Below, one piece after another: positions 9,023 to 16,190 of a stretch of 64,000 nucleotides of DNA. The notes beneath the pieces were generated by a model. That model was not told the DNA's origin, did not search any database, and saw only the letters and a list, made by a program, of their open reading frames with translations. How positions within the stretch are numbered: position 1 is the first letter of the stretch; every line of letters starts with the position of its first letter. Origin of the DNA: Martinezella lusitana. GTDB taxonomy: Bacteria; Pseudomonadota; Alphaproteobacteria; Rhizobiales; Rhizobiaceae. The position numbers were made by a program, and so were the translations under genes. The stretch covers positions 248,001 through 312,000 of the forward strand of contig NZ_WUEY01000006.1 of the NCBI RefSeq assembly GCF_010668395.1, read 5' to 3'.

Positions 9023-9052
9023 GGGGAATAAAATCCGGCGTACCCGTGTCTC
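9023..9052 (+). promoter_or_regulatory. Candidate ECF-type promoter upstream of the sigma factor operon
   Basis: GGGGAATAAAA (9023-9033) is followed about 15 bases later by CGTGTCTC (9045-9052). An AAT-containing -35 box and a CGT-type -10 box are typical of ECF sigma factors, which often transcribe their own operon. The element sits 64 bases before the first gene. This is pattern matching by eye and needs a transcript start. Confidence 0.35.
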
Positions 9053-9115
9053 ATGTCCGGCAACGCAAAATGCGACGCCTGGGCTACCACCGCTCACCAC
9101 CCGAGGAGAGACATC

Positions 9116-9496
9116 ATGAAGACTATGAGATTCCTGGCCGCGTTCGCCGCGGCATCGGCCTTTGCCACGGCCGCCTTCGCCGCAGCCCCCGTCAAGACGG
9201 TCGACAGCACCAAGGGCAAGGTCCTCGCCGGCGAAAACGGCAAGACGCTCTACACCTTCAAGAACGACAAGGCTGGCGAATCCAATTGCAACGGCGATTG
9301 CGAGAAGGCCTGGCCGCCGCTCATGGCCGATGACAAAGCCAAGGCGGAGGGTGCATATTCGATCATTACCCGCAAGGACGGGATGAAACAGTGGGCAAAG
9401 GACGGCATGCCGCTCTACTTCTTCGTCAAGGACGCAAAGTCCGGTGATGTCGCCGGCGACGGCTTCAAGGGCGTTTGGGATGCCGCACGGCCCTGA
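9116..9496 (+). CDS. Secreted COG4315-type protein (lipoprotein_15 repeat family)
   Basis: A 126-residue exported protein. Start at ATG 9116, with GAGGAGAG at 9102-9109 as ribosome site. A signal peptide of about 22 residues ends in FATAAFAA. Two copies of the family's repeat follow, the first around GKTLYTFKND and the second around GMPLYFFVKD, each ending in a tryptophan-containing block (EKAWPPL, GVWDAA). Two Cys (C58, C62) lie in NCNGDCEKAW, a conserved pair in this family. Function is not established; homologues are often encoded beside ECF sigma factors, as here. The 3' end overlaps the sigma factor gene by 17 bases, indicating translational coupling. Confidence 0.88.
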   Translation: MKTMRFLAAFAAASAFATAAFAAAPVKTVDSTKGKVLAGENGKTLYTFKNDKAGESNCNGDCEKAWPPLMADDKAKAEGAYSIITRKDGMKQWAKDGMPLYFFVKDAKSGDVAGDGFKGVWDAARP

Positions 9497-10034
9497 CCGG
9501 ACCGGAAATGGCGCGGCGGGAGCCGCCCCCGCGCCCGATAGTTTCGAGGCGGAGGTGCTCGCGCTCCTCCCCTCGTTGCGACGCTATTCGCGCAGCCTCA
9601 CCCGCTCGGACGCCGATGGCGAGGACCTGCTTCAGGATTGCGTCGAAAAGGTCCTGACCCGGCGCGGCCAATGGCGCGGCCTGAACCTGCGCGGCTGGGT
9701 CCTCACCATCATGACCAATCTCTATCGCAACGGGCGGCGTCAGCAGGCCAACCGCAGTTTCGTCGATATCGATGAAAACGACCACCTGCCCGCAGCCGAG
9801 ACGGACAACGACCCGCTGCAACGCTCACGCCTGGAATTGGCGCTGAACAGCCTCGGTGAAGACTATCGGGTGGTGCTGATGCTCGTCGTCGTCGAGGGCT
9901 ACAGCTATCAGGATGTCGCCGACATGCTCGATATCCCCATCGGCACGGTGATGTCGCGCCTGTCGCGCGCCCGCCAGAAAATGACGAGCCTGTTGAGTTC
10001 CGACAATGTCGTCACGCTTCGGAGACCAAGATGA
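9480..10034 (+). CDS. ECF RNA polymerase sigma factor
   Basis: A 184-residue sigma-70 family protein with the two domains of the extracytoplasmic-function group. Region 2 includes LRRYSRSLTRSDADGEDLLQ and CVEKVLTR; region 4 includes RVVLMLVVVEGYSYQDVADM and IPIGTVMSRLSRARQKM, the DNA-reading helix. There is no region 1 or 3. Start chosen at ATG 9480, inside the 3' end of the upstream gene, because an earlier in-frame ATG adds residues outside the sigma domain. The last bases overlap the anti-sigma gene (ATGA at 10031-10034). It probably directs a stress regulon that includes this operon; the signal is unknown. Confidence 0.93.
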   Translation: MPHGPDRTGNGAAGAAPAPDSFEAEVLALLPSLRRYSRSLTRSDADGEDLLQDCVEKVLTRRGQWRGLNLRGWVLTIMTNLYRNGRRQQANRSFVDIDENDHLPAAETDNDPLQRSRLELALNSLGEDYRVVLMLVVVEGYSYQDVADMLDIPIGTVMSRLSRARQKMTSLLSSDNVVTLRRPR

Positions 10035-10834
10035 ACGACCGCAAACCGACCGTGACCGAAGCGGATCTTCACGCCTTTGCCGACGGCCTTCTGCCGCCGG
10101 AAGAGCGGACGGAGCTGGAAGCATGGCTGGCCGGGAACCCGGAAGACGCCGCCGCGGTTGCGGCATGGCAGGCCCAGAACGATGACATCCGCGCCATGTT
10201 CGCACCCTACGCGACAGCGAAGGATGGCGACGCGGACCTTGTCCTGAAAGGCAGAAAGATCTCCGCTGAGCGAACGGCCACGCCGCAACGAAGCCGCAGG
10301 CTGATGATGCTTGCCGCCTCGCTCGCATTGTTCTTCGCCGGCGCAGCCGCCGGTCGCTTCGGCCCCGATCTTTTCGCCAAGCCTGAATTGCAGCTGACCG
10401 CGATCGAGGCACTGCCGCAGCAGGCGCATTCGGCTTTCGTCGTTTATGCCAGCGATGTCCGCCACCCCGTCGAAGTTGGCGCGGATCAGGAAGCGCATCT
10501 CGCCACCTGGCTCGGCAAGCGCATGAATATCGCCGGCCTCAAGGTGCCGAGCCTGCAGACGCTGGGCTTCCAGCTGGTCGGCGGCCGGTTGCTGCCGATC
10601 AACGGCACGCCGGGAGCGCTGTTCATGTATGAAAATGCCAGCGGCCAGCGCCTGACCGTGCTGGTGGGGCGCAATAGCGGCAACAGCACGACCAGCTTCC
10701 GTTTCGCCAGCAGCGGCGACGTCGAGACCTTCTACTGGATCGACGGCGATCTCGGCTATGCCGTCACCGGCGAGATCTCCCGCGACATGCTGCGACAGGT
10801 GGCGGACGAGTGCTACAAGCAGTTCTCGTCCTAG
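10031..10834 (+). CDS. Membrane-anchored anti-sigma factor
   Basis: A 267-residue protein whose start overlaps the sigma gene stop by 4 bases, the usual arrangement for a sigma/anti-sigma pair. Residues 8-60 form the small cytoplasmic sigma-binding domain (DLHAFADGLLPPEERTELE, then a helix ending QNDDIRAMF). It has no zinc-binding HxxxCxxC motif, so it is not a ZAS-type anti-sigma. One transmembrane helix lies at about residues 90-109. The periplasmic C-terminal part (110-267) carries GxxL and FxYxN-like strands and should hold the sensing function. Partner and topology are inferred from order and motifs. Confidence 0.9.
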   Translation: MNDRKPTVTEADLHAFADGLLPPEERTELEAWLAGNPEDAAAVAAWQAQNDDIRAMFAPYATAKDGDADLVLKGRKISAERTATPQRSRRLMMLAASLALFFAGAAAGRFGPDLFAKPELQLTAIEALPQQAHSAFVVYASDVRHPVEVGADQEAHLATWLGKRMNIAGLKVPSLQTLGFQLVGGRLLPINGTPGALFMYENASGQRLTVLVGRNSGNSTTSFRFASSGDVETFYWIDGDLGYAVTGEISRDMLRQVADECYKQFSS

Positions 10835-10974
10835 CCTTCCTTTGGAAACACTTGCATACCACATGAAGATTGGGAGACCAGCCACCCGCCCTCGTGGTTC
10901 GCGACGGCCCCACGGGCCTCCTCGCCATGAGGACTGGTCTTTTGCGCATGTCGATAAGATGACGCTCATCGAAT

Positions 10975-11052
10975 ACGGCGCTCGCCTCATCCTGAGGCGC
11001 GGAGGTCGCAGACCGAAGCCTCGAAGGACGAGGAGGGCCCTAAGGGAGCCAG
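10975..11052. repeat. Palindromic intergenic repeat (rhizobial CCTCATCCTGAGG type)
   Basis: A perfect inverted repeat CGCCTCA-TCC-TGAGGCG occupies 10983-10999 and is followed by GAAGCCTCGAAGGACGAGGA (starting at 11014), the second arm seen in many alphaproteobacterial interspersed palindromes. It lies between the ends of the convergent anti-sigma and nitrile hydratase accessory genes. Bases from about 10870 (GACCAGCC ... GACTGGTC, a further inverted pair) may belong to the same element. A terminator or REP-like role is possible. Confidence 0.6.
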
Positions 11053-11056
11053 TCCT

Positions 11057-11428
11057 TCAACGCCGGGGATCGTTTTCCAGCGTGATCGGCTTGCCGTGCG
11101 GCGTAGCCTCCGCCGCTCGCTGCCAGCTTTGCTGCAGCGCCAGGATCGCCTCGGCATCGGCAATGCCCTTTGCGACCAGCAGACCGGAAAGCGCCGCCAC
11201 CCAGCAATCGAAATAGTCGCTGCCGTCGGGCGCGCGGCCGGGCTTGTGCAATTCGGCCGACAGCCGCTCCGCCCATTCGCTCCAGGCAAACAGACCCTTC
11301 TCATGCAGGTGAACGGTCATCGCAAAGGCGTCTGCCGCCCAGGGCTCGGGAAATACCGGCTCGCCATCGGCGGATTTCGGCAGTTCAGGCGATTGCGCCA
11401 GAGGCGAGACGACCTCACACGCGCTCAA
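11057..11428 (-). CDS. Nitrile hydratase accessory protein (metallochaperone/activator)
   Basis: About 123 residues, third gene of the nitrile hydratase operon. The family signature is visible in FPEPWAADAFAMTVHLHEKG, then FAWSEWAERLSAEL and DYFDCWVAALSGLLV. These small proteins resemble the beta-subunit N-terminus and help insert the metal into the alpha subunit. Start is uncertain: TTG at 11428 has GGGAGA seven to eight bases upstream, while an ATG at 11446 gives six more residues. Either start lies inside the beta-subunit gene, so translation is coupled. Its 3' end lies next to a palindromic repeat. Confidence 0.85.
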   Translation of the reverse strand: MSACEVVSPLAQSPELPKSADGEPVFPEPWAADAFAMTVHLHEKGLFAWSEWAERLSAELHKPGRAPDGSDYFDCWVAALSGLLVAKGIADAEAILALQQSWQRAAEATPHGKPITLENDPRR

Positions 11429-12074
11429 GATAGGTCTCCCAGGCATCGATCGACACCGTCAGCGATGGATCGGCCCCCTCGCCCCATATCTCGGCGCCGT
11501 CAAAGACGACCGTGTAGACCCATTGCGGGTTCTCGCCCCGGCCGTGAGCGTTGTCGTCGGGGAAGACGAAGGAGCCCTGCACGGCCTCGACGACCCCTGT
11601 CCTGGCGCGGGCATAGCGCGGCAATCTCGTGTGGCCGGTCGGGTTGAAATTCTTCGTGCGCACATGATCGCCGACGGCAAAGAGCGGCGCTGAAGCGACC
11701 GGCCGGTCGCAGGGGCCGCCCTTGGCCAGCACGCCATCGACCATGTCCGCCTTCAGAATCCGCTTCGGCGCCCTGCCCTCTTCGAGCGCGTGGCCGGTGC
11801 GCAGTTCCTCGGCGGTCGCAAAGCCGTGCCGCTCCAACAGCGTGTCGACGGCACGGGTCCAGATTTCGTAATAGCTGGCGGCAAGATAGCTCGCCGGCGG
11901 AATGTTTTCGCGCGCATGCCGGCTTTCGTCGATACTCCAGGCACCGAAGGCGCCGCAGGAGAGCGTGATGCCGAGCGCACGCTTTTCCCATTCGGCATGG
12001 AAATAGGGCTCGTTCGGTTCCGGCGCGACAGGGCCGAATCCCATCTGGCCGCCGAGGTCGTGCGGGCCGTTCAT
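11415..12074 (-). CDS. nthB: Nitrile hydratase subunit beta
   Basis: A 219-residue subunit that pairs with the alpha subunit to hydrate nitriles to amides in the cytoplasm. Typical beta-subunit features are the N-terminus [16 protein letters not shown], the helix [12 protein letters not shown], and the C-terminal SH3-like part with [26 protein letters not shown] and the [17 protein letters not shown] block. The start codon overlaps the alpha stop by 4 bases, and the 3' end overlaps the accessory gene, so the three subunits are made together. No amidase gene follows in this window. Confidence 0.95.
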   Translation of the reverse strand: MNGPHDLGGQMGFGPVAPEPNEPYFHAEWEKRALGITLSCGAFGAWSIDESRHARENIPPASYLAASYYEIWTRAVDTLLERHGFATAEELRTGHALEEGRAPKRILKADMVDGVLAKGGPCDRPVASAPLFAVGDHVRTKNFNPTGHTRLPRYARARTGVVEAVQGSFVFPDDNAHGRGENPQWVYTVVFDGAEIWGEGADPSLTVSIDAWETYLERV

Positions 12075-12724
12075 AGCGCAGCCTCCGGTGCTTTGGCGAC
12101 CGCGGTTCCGATCATGGCGTCGCGGCTGACGAGATCCGCCAGCGCCGCCTCATCCATGCCCTCGGAACCGGCGGGCCGCTGCGGAATCACCAGATAACGA
12201 AGTTCCGCCGTCGAATCCCAGACGCGGATCTTCGTTTCCTGCGGCAGCGTCAGTCCGAACTCGGCCAGCACGCCGCGCGGGTCGATAACCGCACGGGACC
12301 GGTAGGCGGGCGCCTTGTACCAGACCGGCGGCAGCCCCAGCACGGCCCACGGATAGCAGGAGCAAAGCGTGCAGACGATCAGGTTGTGCGTTTCCGGCGT
12401 GTTGAACACCGCGCGCATATGCTCGCCCTGACGGCCGGTGAAGCCGAGGCTCGCGATCGCCGCCGTCGCGTCGCGCCGCAGCCAGTCGGCAAAGGTGGGA
12501 TCGCTCCAGGCCTTCGCCACCACCTGAGCCCCGTTGCGCGGCCCGACCTTCGTCTCATAGGTCTCGACGATCCGGTCGATCGCGGCCGGATCGATCAACC
12601 CCTTTTCCGTCAACAGCGTCTCGAGCGCCTTCACGCGCGCCTGCATGTCCGAATAGTGGTTGTCATGATGGTGATGGTCGTGATGATGGTGTTCGTCGTC
12701 ATCGTGGGAGTGTCCGTGGGACAT
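12071..12724 (-). CDS. nthA: Nitrile hydratase subunit alpha, cobalt type, with His-rich N-terminus
   Basis: A 217-residue catalytic subunit. The metal-binding claw is C118-T-L-C121-S-C123; threonine in the second position marks cobalt enzymes, whereas iron enzymes usually have serine there. ATG 12724 is preceded by a strong AGGAGG. The first 24 residues are unusual: 12 of them are His, in runs of HHHH separated by acidic residues. Such tails may bind Co or Ni and help metal loading, or may reflect a scavenging role; this is inference. The LysE-family gene upstream ends only 23 bases before the start, so it may share the transcript. Confidence 0.95.
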   Translation of the reverse strand: MSHGHSHDDDEHHHHDHHHHDNHYSDMQARVKALETLLTEKGLIDPAAIDRIVETYETKVGPRNGAQVVAKAWSDPTFADWLRRDATAAIASLGFTGRQGEHMRAVFNTPETHNLIVCTLCSCYPWAVLGLPPVWYKAPAYRSRAVIDPRGVLAEFGLTLPQETKIRVWDSTAELRYLVIPQRPAGSEGMDEAALADLVSRDAMIGTAVAKAPEAAL

Positions 12725-12747
12725 GGCTGCCTCCTGTCTCTTCCGGA

Positions 12748-13341
12748 CTACTTTAACATCGGCCAGAGGCTGAGCACCAGAAGGACGGCCATGGTTATGT
12801 TGAACCATTTCAGCCGAACGGGATCGGCCAGCCAGTCGCGCAGCACCGAGCCGAAACCGGCCCAGGTCGAAACGCTCGGCAGGTTCACCGCGGCGAATGC
12901 CAGCCCGACGAGAAGGACTGTGAGCAGATAGAGCTGCTCGTTGGTGTAGGTCGCCATGGCGGTGACCGCCATCACCCAGGCCTTGGGATTGACCCATTGG
13001 AACGCGGCAGCGCTCATGAAGCTCATCGGCTGCGCCGAGCCTTCGCTTTCCGCAAGGCTGCGGGATGTGCCGATCTTCCAGGCGATCCAGACCAGATAGG
13101 CGCCGCCGGCGAATTTCAGCACGGTGTAGAGCAGCGGCACGGTATGCAGCAGAGCGCCCAGACCCAGGCCAACGCCGAGCAGCAGCGAGAGAAAGCCAAC
13201 GCCGATGCCGAGCATGTGCGGAATCGTGCGCCGGAAACCGAAATTCACGCCCGAAGCAAACAACATCATGTTGTTCGGCCCTGGCGTGATCGAGGTCGTG
13301 AATGCGAATAGTAAAAGAGCCAGAAATGTATCCAGCGCCAT
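12748..13341 (-). CDS. LysE family translocator
   Basis: A 197-residue inner-membrane protein with about six hydrophobic helices. The family hallmark [22 protein letters not shown] is visible near the N-terminus, then [18 protein letters not shown] and the conserved [10 protein letters not shown]. LysE/RhtB proteins export amino acids or related small molecules. Start taken at ATG 13341 rather than 13380, because the extra residues are not conserved-looking. It ends 23 bases before the nitrile hydratase alpha gene on the same strand, so co-transcription is likely, though a functional link between the two is not known. Confidence 0.9.
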   Translation of the reverse strand: MALDTFLALLLFAFTTSITPGPNNMMLFASGVNFGFRRTIPHMLGIGVGFLSLLLGVGLGLGALLHTVPLLYTVLKFAGGAYLVWIAWKIGTSRSLAESEGSAQPMSFMSAAAFQWVNPKAWVMAVTAMATYTNEQLYLLTVLLVGLAFAAVNLPSVSTWAGFGSVLRDWLADPVRLKWFNITMAVLLVLSLWPMLK

Positions 13342-13548
13342 AGTGCCTCCCTGGACACCGTATGTGACAAAGGGCGGCATCCAAAATATGTCTCATGCGC
13401 GCCAGATCCGGCGACGCACATCCGGGGGCGACAATAATTCGCCGGTATTCGGAAAGCCATAGGACGTTTGTCACAGTGACATGAAGGACATCGATTGAAT
13501 TCCGCGAGGATGGACCTATCCTTCGGCTTTCTGCAGCGAGGACAGACC

Positions 13549-14394
13549 ATGCGCGAGCCCATTCCCACCGTCACCCTCCCCTCCGGCATCATGGTTCCGG
13601 CGCTCGGCCAGGGGACATGGAACATGGGCGAGAATGCCGCGACTGCCCGAGACGAGATCGCCAGCCTAAAAACCGGTCTCGACCTCGGCATGACGCTGAT
13701 CGACACGGCCGAAATGTATGCCGATGGCGGCTCCGAGGAGATCGTCGGCAAGGCGATCGAAGGGCGGCGCGACGAGGTCTTCCTCGTCAGCAAGGTCTAT
13801 CCCGCCAATGCCAGCCGCAAAGGCGCGGTCGAGGCGTGCGAACGCAGCCTGAGGCGCCTGAACACCGATCGCATCGATCTCTATCTGCTGCATTGGCGCG
13901 GCAACCATCCGTTGGAGGAGACGGTGGAAGCCTTCGAAGGCCTGAAGGCCGCCGGCAAGATCGAGGCATGGGGCGTCTCGAATTTCGACGTGGCCGATAT
14001 GGACGAGCTGCTTTCCGTGCCGAACGGCGGCAACGTCGCGGCCAATCAGGTGCTCTACAACCTCGCTCGGCGCGGCATCGAATATGACCTGCTGCCATGG
14101 TGCCAGGAGCGCAGCATTCCCATCATGGCCTATTCCCCGATCGAACAGGGACGCCTGCTCCATCACCCCGAGCTGATCCGCATCGCCAAGACCTATCAGG
14201 CAACGCCGGCCCAGATCGCGCTTGCCTTCCTGCTGGAGCGTGACGGCGTGATATCGATCCCGAAATCCTCGAACCCGCAGCGCGTCGAGGAAAACCGCGA
14301 CTCCATCGACATCGACATGACCGACGAGGATTGGGCCGTCATCGACGCCGCCTTCCCGCCGCCATCGCGCAAGAAGTCGCTGGAGATGCTGTAG
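13549..14394 (+). CDS. Aldo/keto reductase
   Basis: A 281-residue NADPH-dependent oxidoreductase with the AKR TIM-barrel motifs. The catalytic tetrad is D52 and Y57 ([11 protein letters not shown]), K82 (VSKVYP) and H114 (YLLHWRG). The cofactor-binding region contains [15 protein letters not shown] and, near the C-terminus, [20 protein letters not shown]. Start at ATG 13549, with GCGAGGACAG upstream; an in-frame start at 13495 adds 18 residues and no site. It diverges from the LysE gene. The substrate is not evident. Confidence 0.93.
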   Translation: MREPIPTVTLPSGIMVPALGQGTWNMGENAATARDEIASLKTGLDLGMTLIDTAEMYADGGSEEIVGKAIEGRRDEVFLVSKVYPANASRKGAVEACERSLRRLNTDRIDLYLLHWRGNHPLEETVEAFEGLKAAGKIEAWGVSNFDVADMDELLSVPNGGNVAANQVLYNLARRGIEYDLLPWCQERSIPIMAYSPIEQGRLLHHPELIRIAKTYQATPAQIALAFLLERDGVISIPKSSNPQRVEENRDSIDIDMTDEDWAVIDAAFPPPSRKKSLEML

Positions 14395-14404
14395 CCTTTA
14401 GATA

Positions 14405-15454
14405 TCACGCAGCCGCCTTCTGCTGCGCGACGATAAGCTCGATCGCCCGAAAGACGTCGATCTCCCGCCAGTCCGCGGGATCGCGATAGGTCGGGTAGAG
14501 CGAAAAGGCGGCGGCGGCGATCTGGTCGACGGTCCGCCGTCTCGTCCGGCGCCCGGCAAGCGCGGCCTTCGTGTAAACACCGAAATGATCTTCGGTCACG
14601 CCCCAGCCCGCATAGAAAGGCGCGGCATAGCAGCGAACCGGAATACCGCGCAGCAATGCATCGAAACCGAACTGGCTCGATACCGTCCAGACCTCGTCGA
14701 CAACATCGAGGATCGACGCCACCGACACAGCGTCGTCAAGCAACAGCACATCGCCCGTCGACACGCCATTCGTAAGATAACCCTTACGAAGTCCCGCCAT
14801 CACATCCGGATGGGTGCGGATGATGCACTGGGCATCGCTGGCCAGCCCATCGGCAAGCATCTTCTCGAACGAGGCCTTTGAGCCGAGAGCCCTGCCGACG
14901 GAAACATCGCCGACGACCTGATCGACCAGCAGGATACGACGCTTCGCCGTCCGTTCGATGCGAGGCGGCTGATGAGGAAGATGATTGTATTTCGACAGCC
15001 TGTTGAGAACGATCTGCTCTCGAATGGCGCGGCCGAGCTCCGCCGTTTCCGCGCCTCCCTCAATCAGGCGCTCAAGCCGCGACGGCCGGCTGACATCGAC
15101 GGGCAGGCCAAGATCGTCAATGACGATGGAAAGCGGGATGGCGCCGGTCTTGCCAAGTCCCATGGATCGCAGGAAGCCGTCCTCCAGATGCCAATGCCGC
15201 AATCGGCGGAACCGTGCGATCCGCGCCGCCATCTTCGCTGGCGAGCGGCCGCCCCACGAGACGATGCCGCCTATATCAGGAGAAAGGATCGATGCCAGCT
15301 TCTGCGAGCCGAAATAGTGCCCGAGCCAGGGGAAATCGCCGCGCACGAAGAACGCCGCGCCAAGACTCATCCCGGCCGGTGGATGCCACGGCTTGGCGCC
15401 GGTATCGGGCAAAATCTCGCCGGCAACGACTGCCACCTTCTTCCCCCGCTGCAA
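14405..15454 (-). CDS. Capsular polysaccharide biosynthesis protein, KpsC/RkpJ-like (beta-Kdo transferase domain)
   Basis: A 349-residue protein of the capsule synthesis family (PF05159). Recognisable stretches are WGGRSPAKMAARIAR, RHWHLEDGFLRSMGLG, SIVIDDLGLPVDVSRPSRLE, RILLVDQVVGDVSV, IIRTHPDV, and EVWTVSSQFGFDALLRG followed by YAAPFYAGWGVTEDH. KpsC proteins build the poly-Kdo linker that anchors group 2 capsules to lipid; full-length KpsC has two such domains, this one has a single copy. No other kps/rkp gene is adjacent, so its polymer cannot be named. It begins 74 bases after the ilvN stop on the same strand, separated by a stem-loop. Confidence 0.85.
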   Translation of the reverse strand: MQRGKKVAVVAGEILPDTGAKPWHPPAGMSLGAAFFVRGDFPWLGHYFGSQKLASILSPDIGGIVSWGGRSPAKMAARIARFRRLRHWHLEDGFLRSMGLGKTGAIPLSIVIDDLGLPVDVSRPSRLERLIEGGAETAELGRAIREQIVLNRLSKYNHLPHQPPRIERTAKRRILLVDQVVGDVSVGRALGSKASFEKMLADGLASDAQCIIRTHPDVMAGLRKGYLTNGVSTGDVLLLDDAVSVASILDVVDEVWTVSSQFGFDALLRGIPVRCYAAPFYAGWGVTEDHFGVYTKAALAGRRTRRRTVDQIAAAAFSLYPTYRDPADWREIDVFRAIELIVAQQKAAA

Positions 15455-15475
15455 ATGAGGCCGGCAATCCGGACC

Positions 15476-15502
15476 GGGCGTCGCGAAAGCTAAGCGACGC
15501 CC
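15476..15502 (-). terminator. Stem-loop after ilvN
   Basis: GGGCGTCG (15476-15483) pairs perfectly with CGACGCCC (15495-15502) across an 11-base loop, placed between the ilvN stop and the next gene start. There is no U-run after it on the minus strand, so it may be a 3'-end stabiliser or processing site rather than a strict intrinsic terminator. Confidence 0.4.
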
Positions 15503-15528
15503 GCAGGCCGGTCAACGACGGAGGTTTC

Positions 15529-16101
15529 TTACATGCCCTGCGGACCGCGGTTCATCGCAGCGATGCCGGTGCGGCAGACTTCGATGAGGCCGAGCGGCTT
15601 GATGATGGCAATGAACTGATCGATCTTCGAGGATTTGCCGGTGATTTCCAGAATGAAATGCTCGATCGTCGCGTCCACCACCTTGGCGTGGAAGGCATCG
15701 GCCAGCCGCAGCGTTTCCGCGCGGGTCTCGCCGCTTCCGGTCACCTTCAGCAGCGCCACTTCGCGCTCGATCGGCCGTTCCTGGCCGAGTTCGCGGGCGC
15801 GTACCGTCAGGTCCACGACGCGGTGGACAGGAACGATGCGCTCAAGCTGCGCCTTGATCTGCTCCAGCACCTGCGGCGTGCCGCGCGTGACGACGGTGAT
15901 GCGCGAAAGATGGGCCTGATGCTCGGTCTCCGAGACGGTGAGGCTTTCGATGTTGTAGCCCCGGCCGGAGAAGAGGCCGATGACGCGTGCGAGAACGCCG
16001 GGCTCGTTGTCGACAAGCACGGAAAGCGTGTGGCTTTCCGCCATCGCGGTTTCCGGCGAAATGAAATAGGCGGAGCCGGTGGGTTGAAGGTGTGCGTTCA
16101 T
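15529..16101 (-). CDS. ilvN: Acetolactate synthase small (regulatory) subunit
   Basis: A 190-residue regulatory subunit (also named ilvH) that activates the catalytic subunit and gives valine feedback inhibition. The ACT domain begins at about residue 24 with HTLSVLVDNEPGVLARVIGLF and SGRGYNIESLTV, the valine-site region; the C-terminal half (EVALLKV to EVCRTGIAAMNRG) is the usual activation domain. Start at ATG 16101. It follows ilvI by 89 bases and is on the same transcript. Length and order match other rhizobial ilvIH operons. Confidence 0.96.
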   Translation of the reverse strand: MNAHLQPTGSAYFISPETAMAESHTLSVLVDNEPGVLARVIGLFSGRGYNIESLTVSETEHQAHLSRITVVTRGTPQVLEQIKAQLERIVPVHRVVDLTVRARELGQERPIEREVALLKVTGSGETRAETLRLADAFHAKVVDATIEHFILEITGKSSKIDQFIAIIKPLGLIEVCRTGIAAMNRGPQGM

Positions 16102-16190
16102 GATCCTTGTTCCGTTTCCTCGGTTCTTGTTCGGTATGCCAGCGCGATGGGCGGCCGGGGCGCTGCTTCCGCCGTGCCCCGGCCATCCGA

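Noticed and set aside
12725..13474. N-terminal extension of the nitrile hydratase alpha frame
   Set aside because: It runs through the LysE gene on the same strand in another frame; ATG 12724 with AGGAGG and the His-rich start is the natural beginning.
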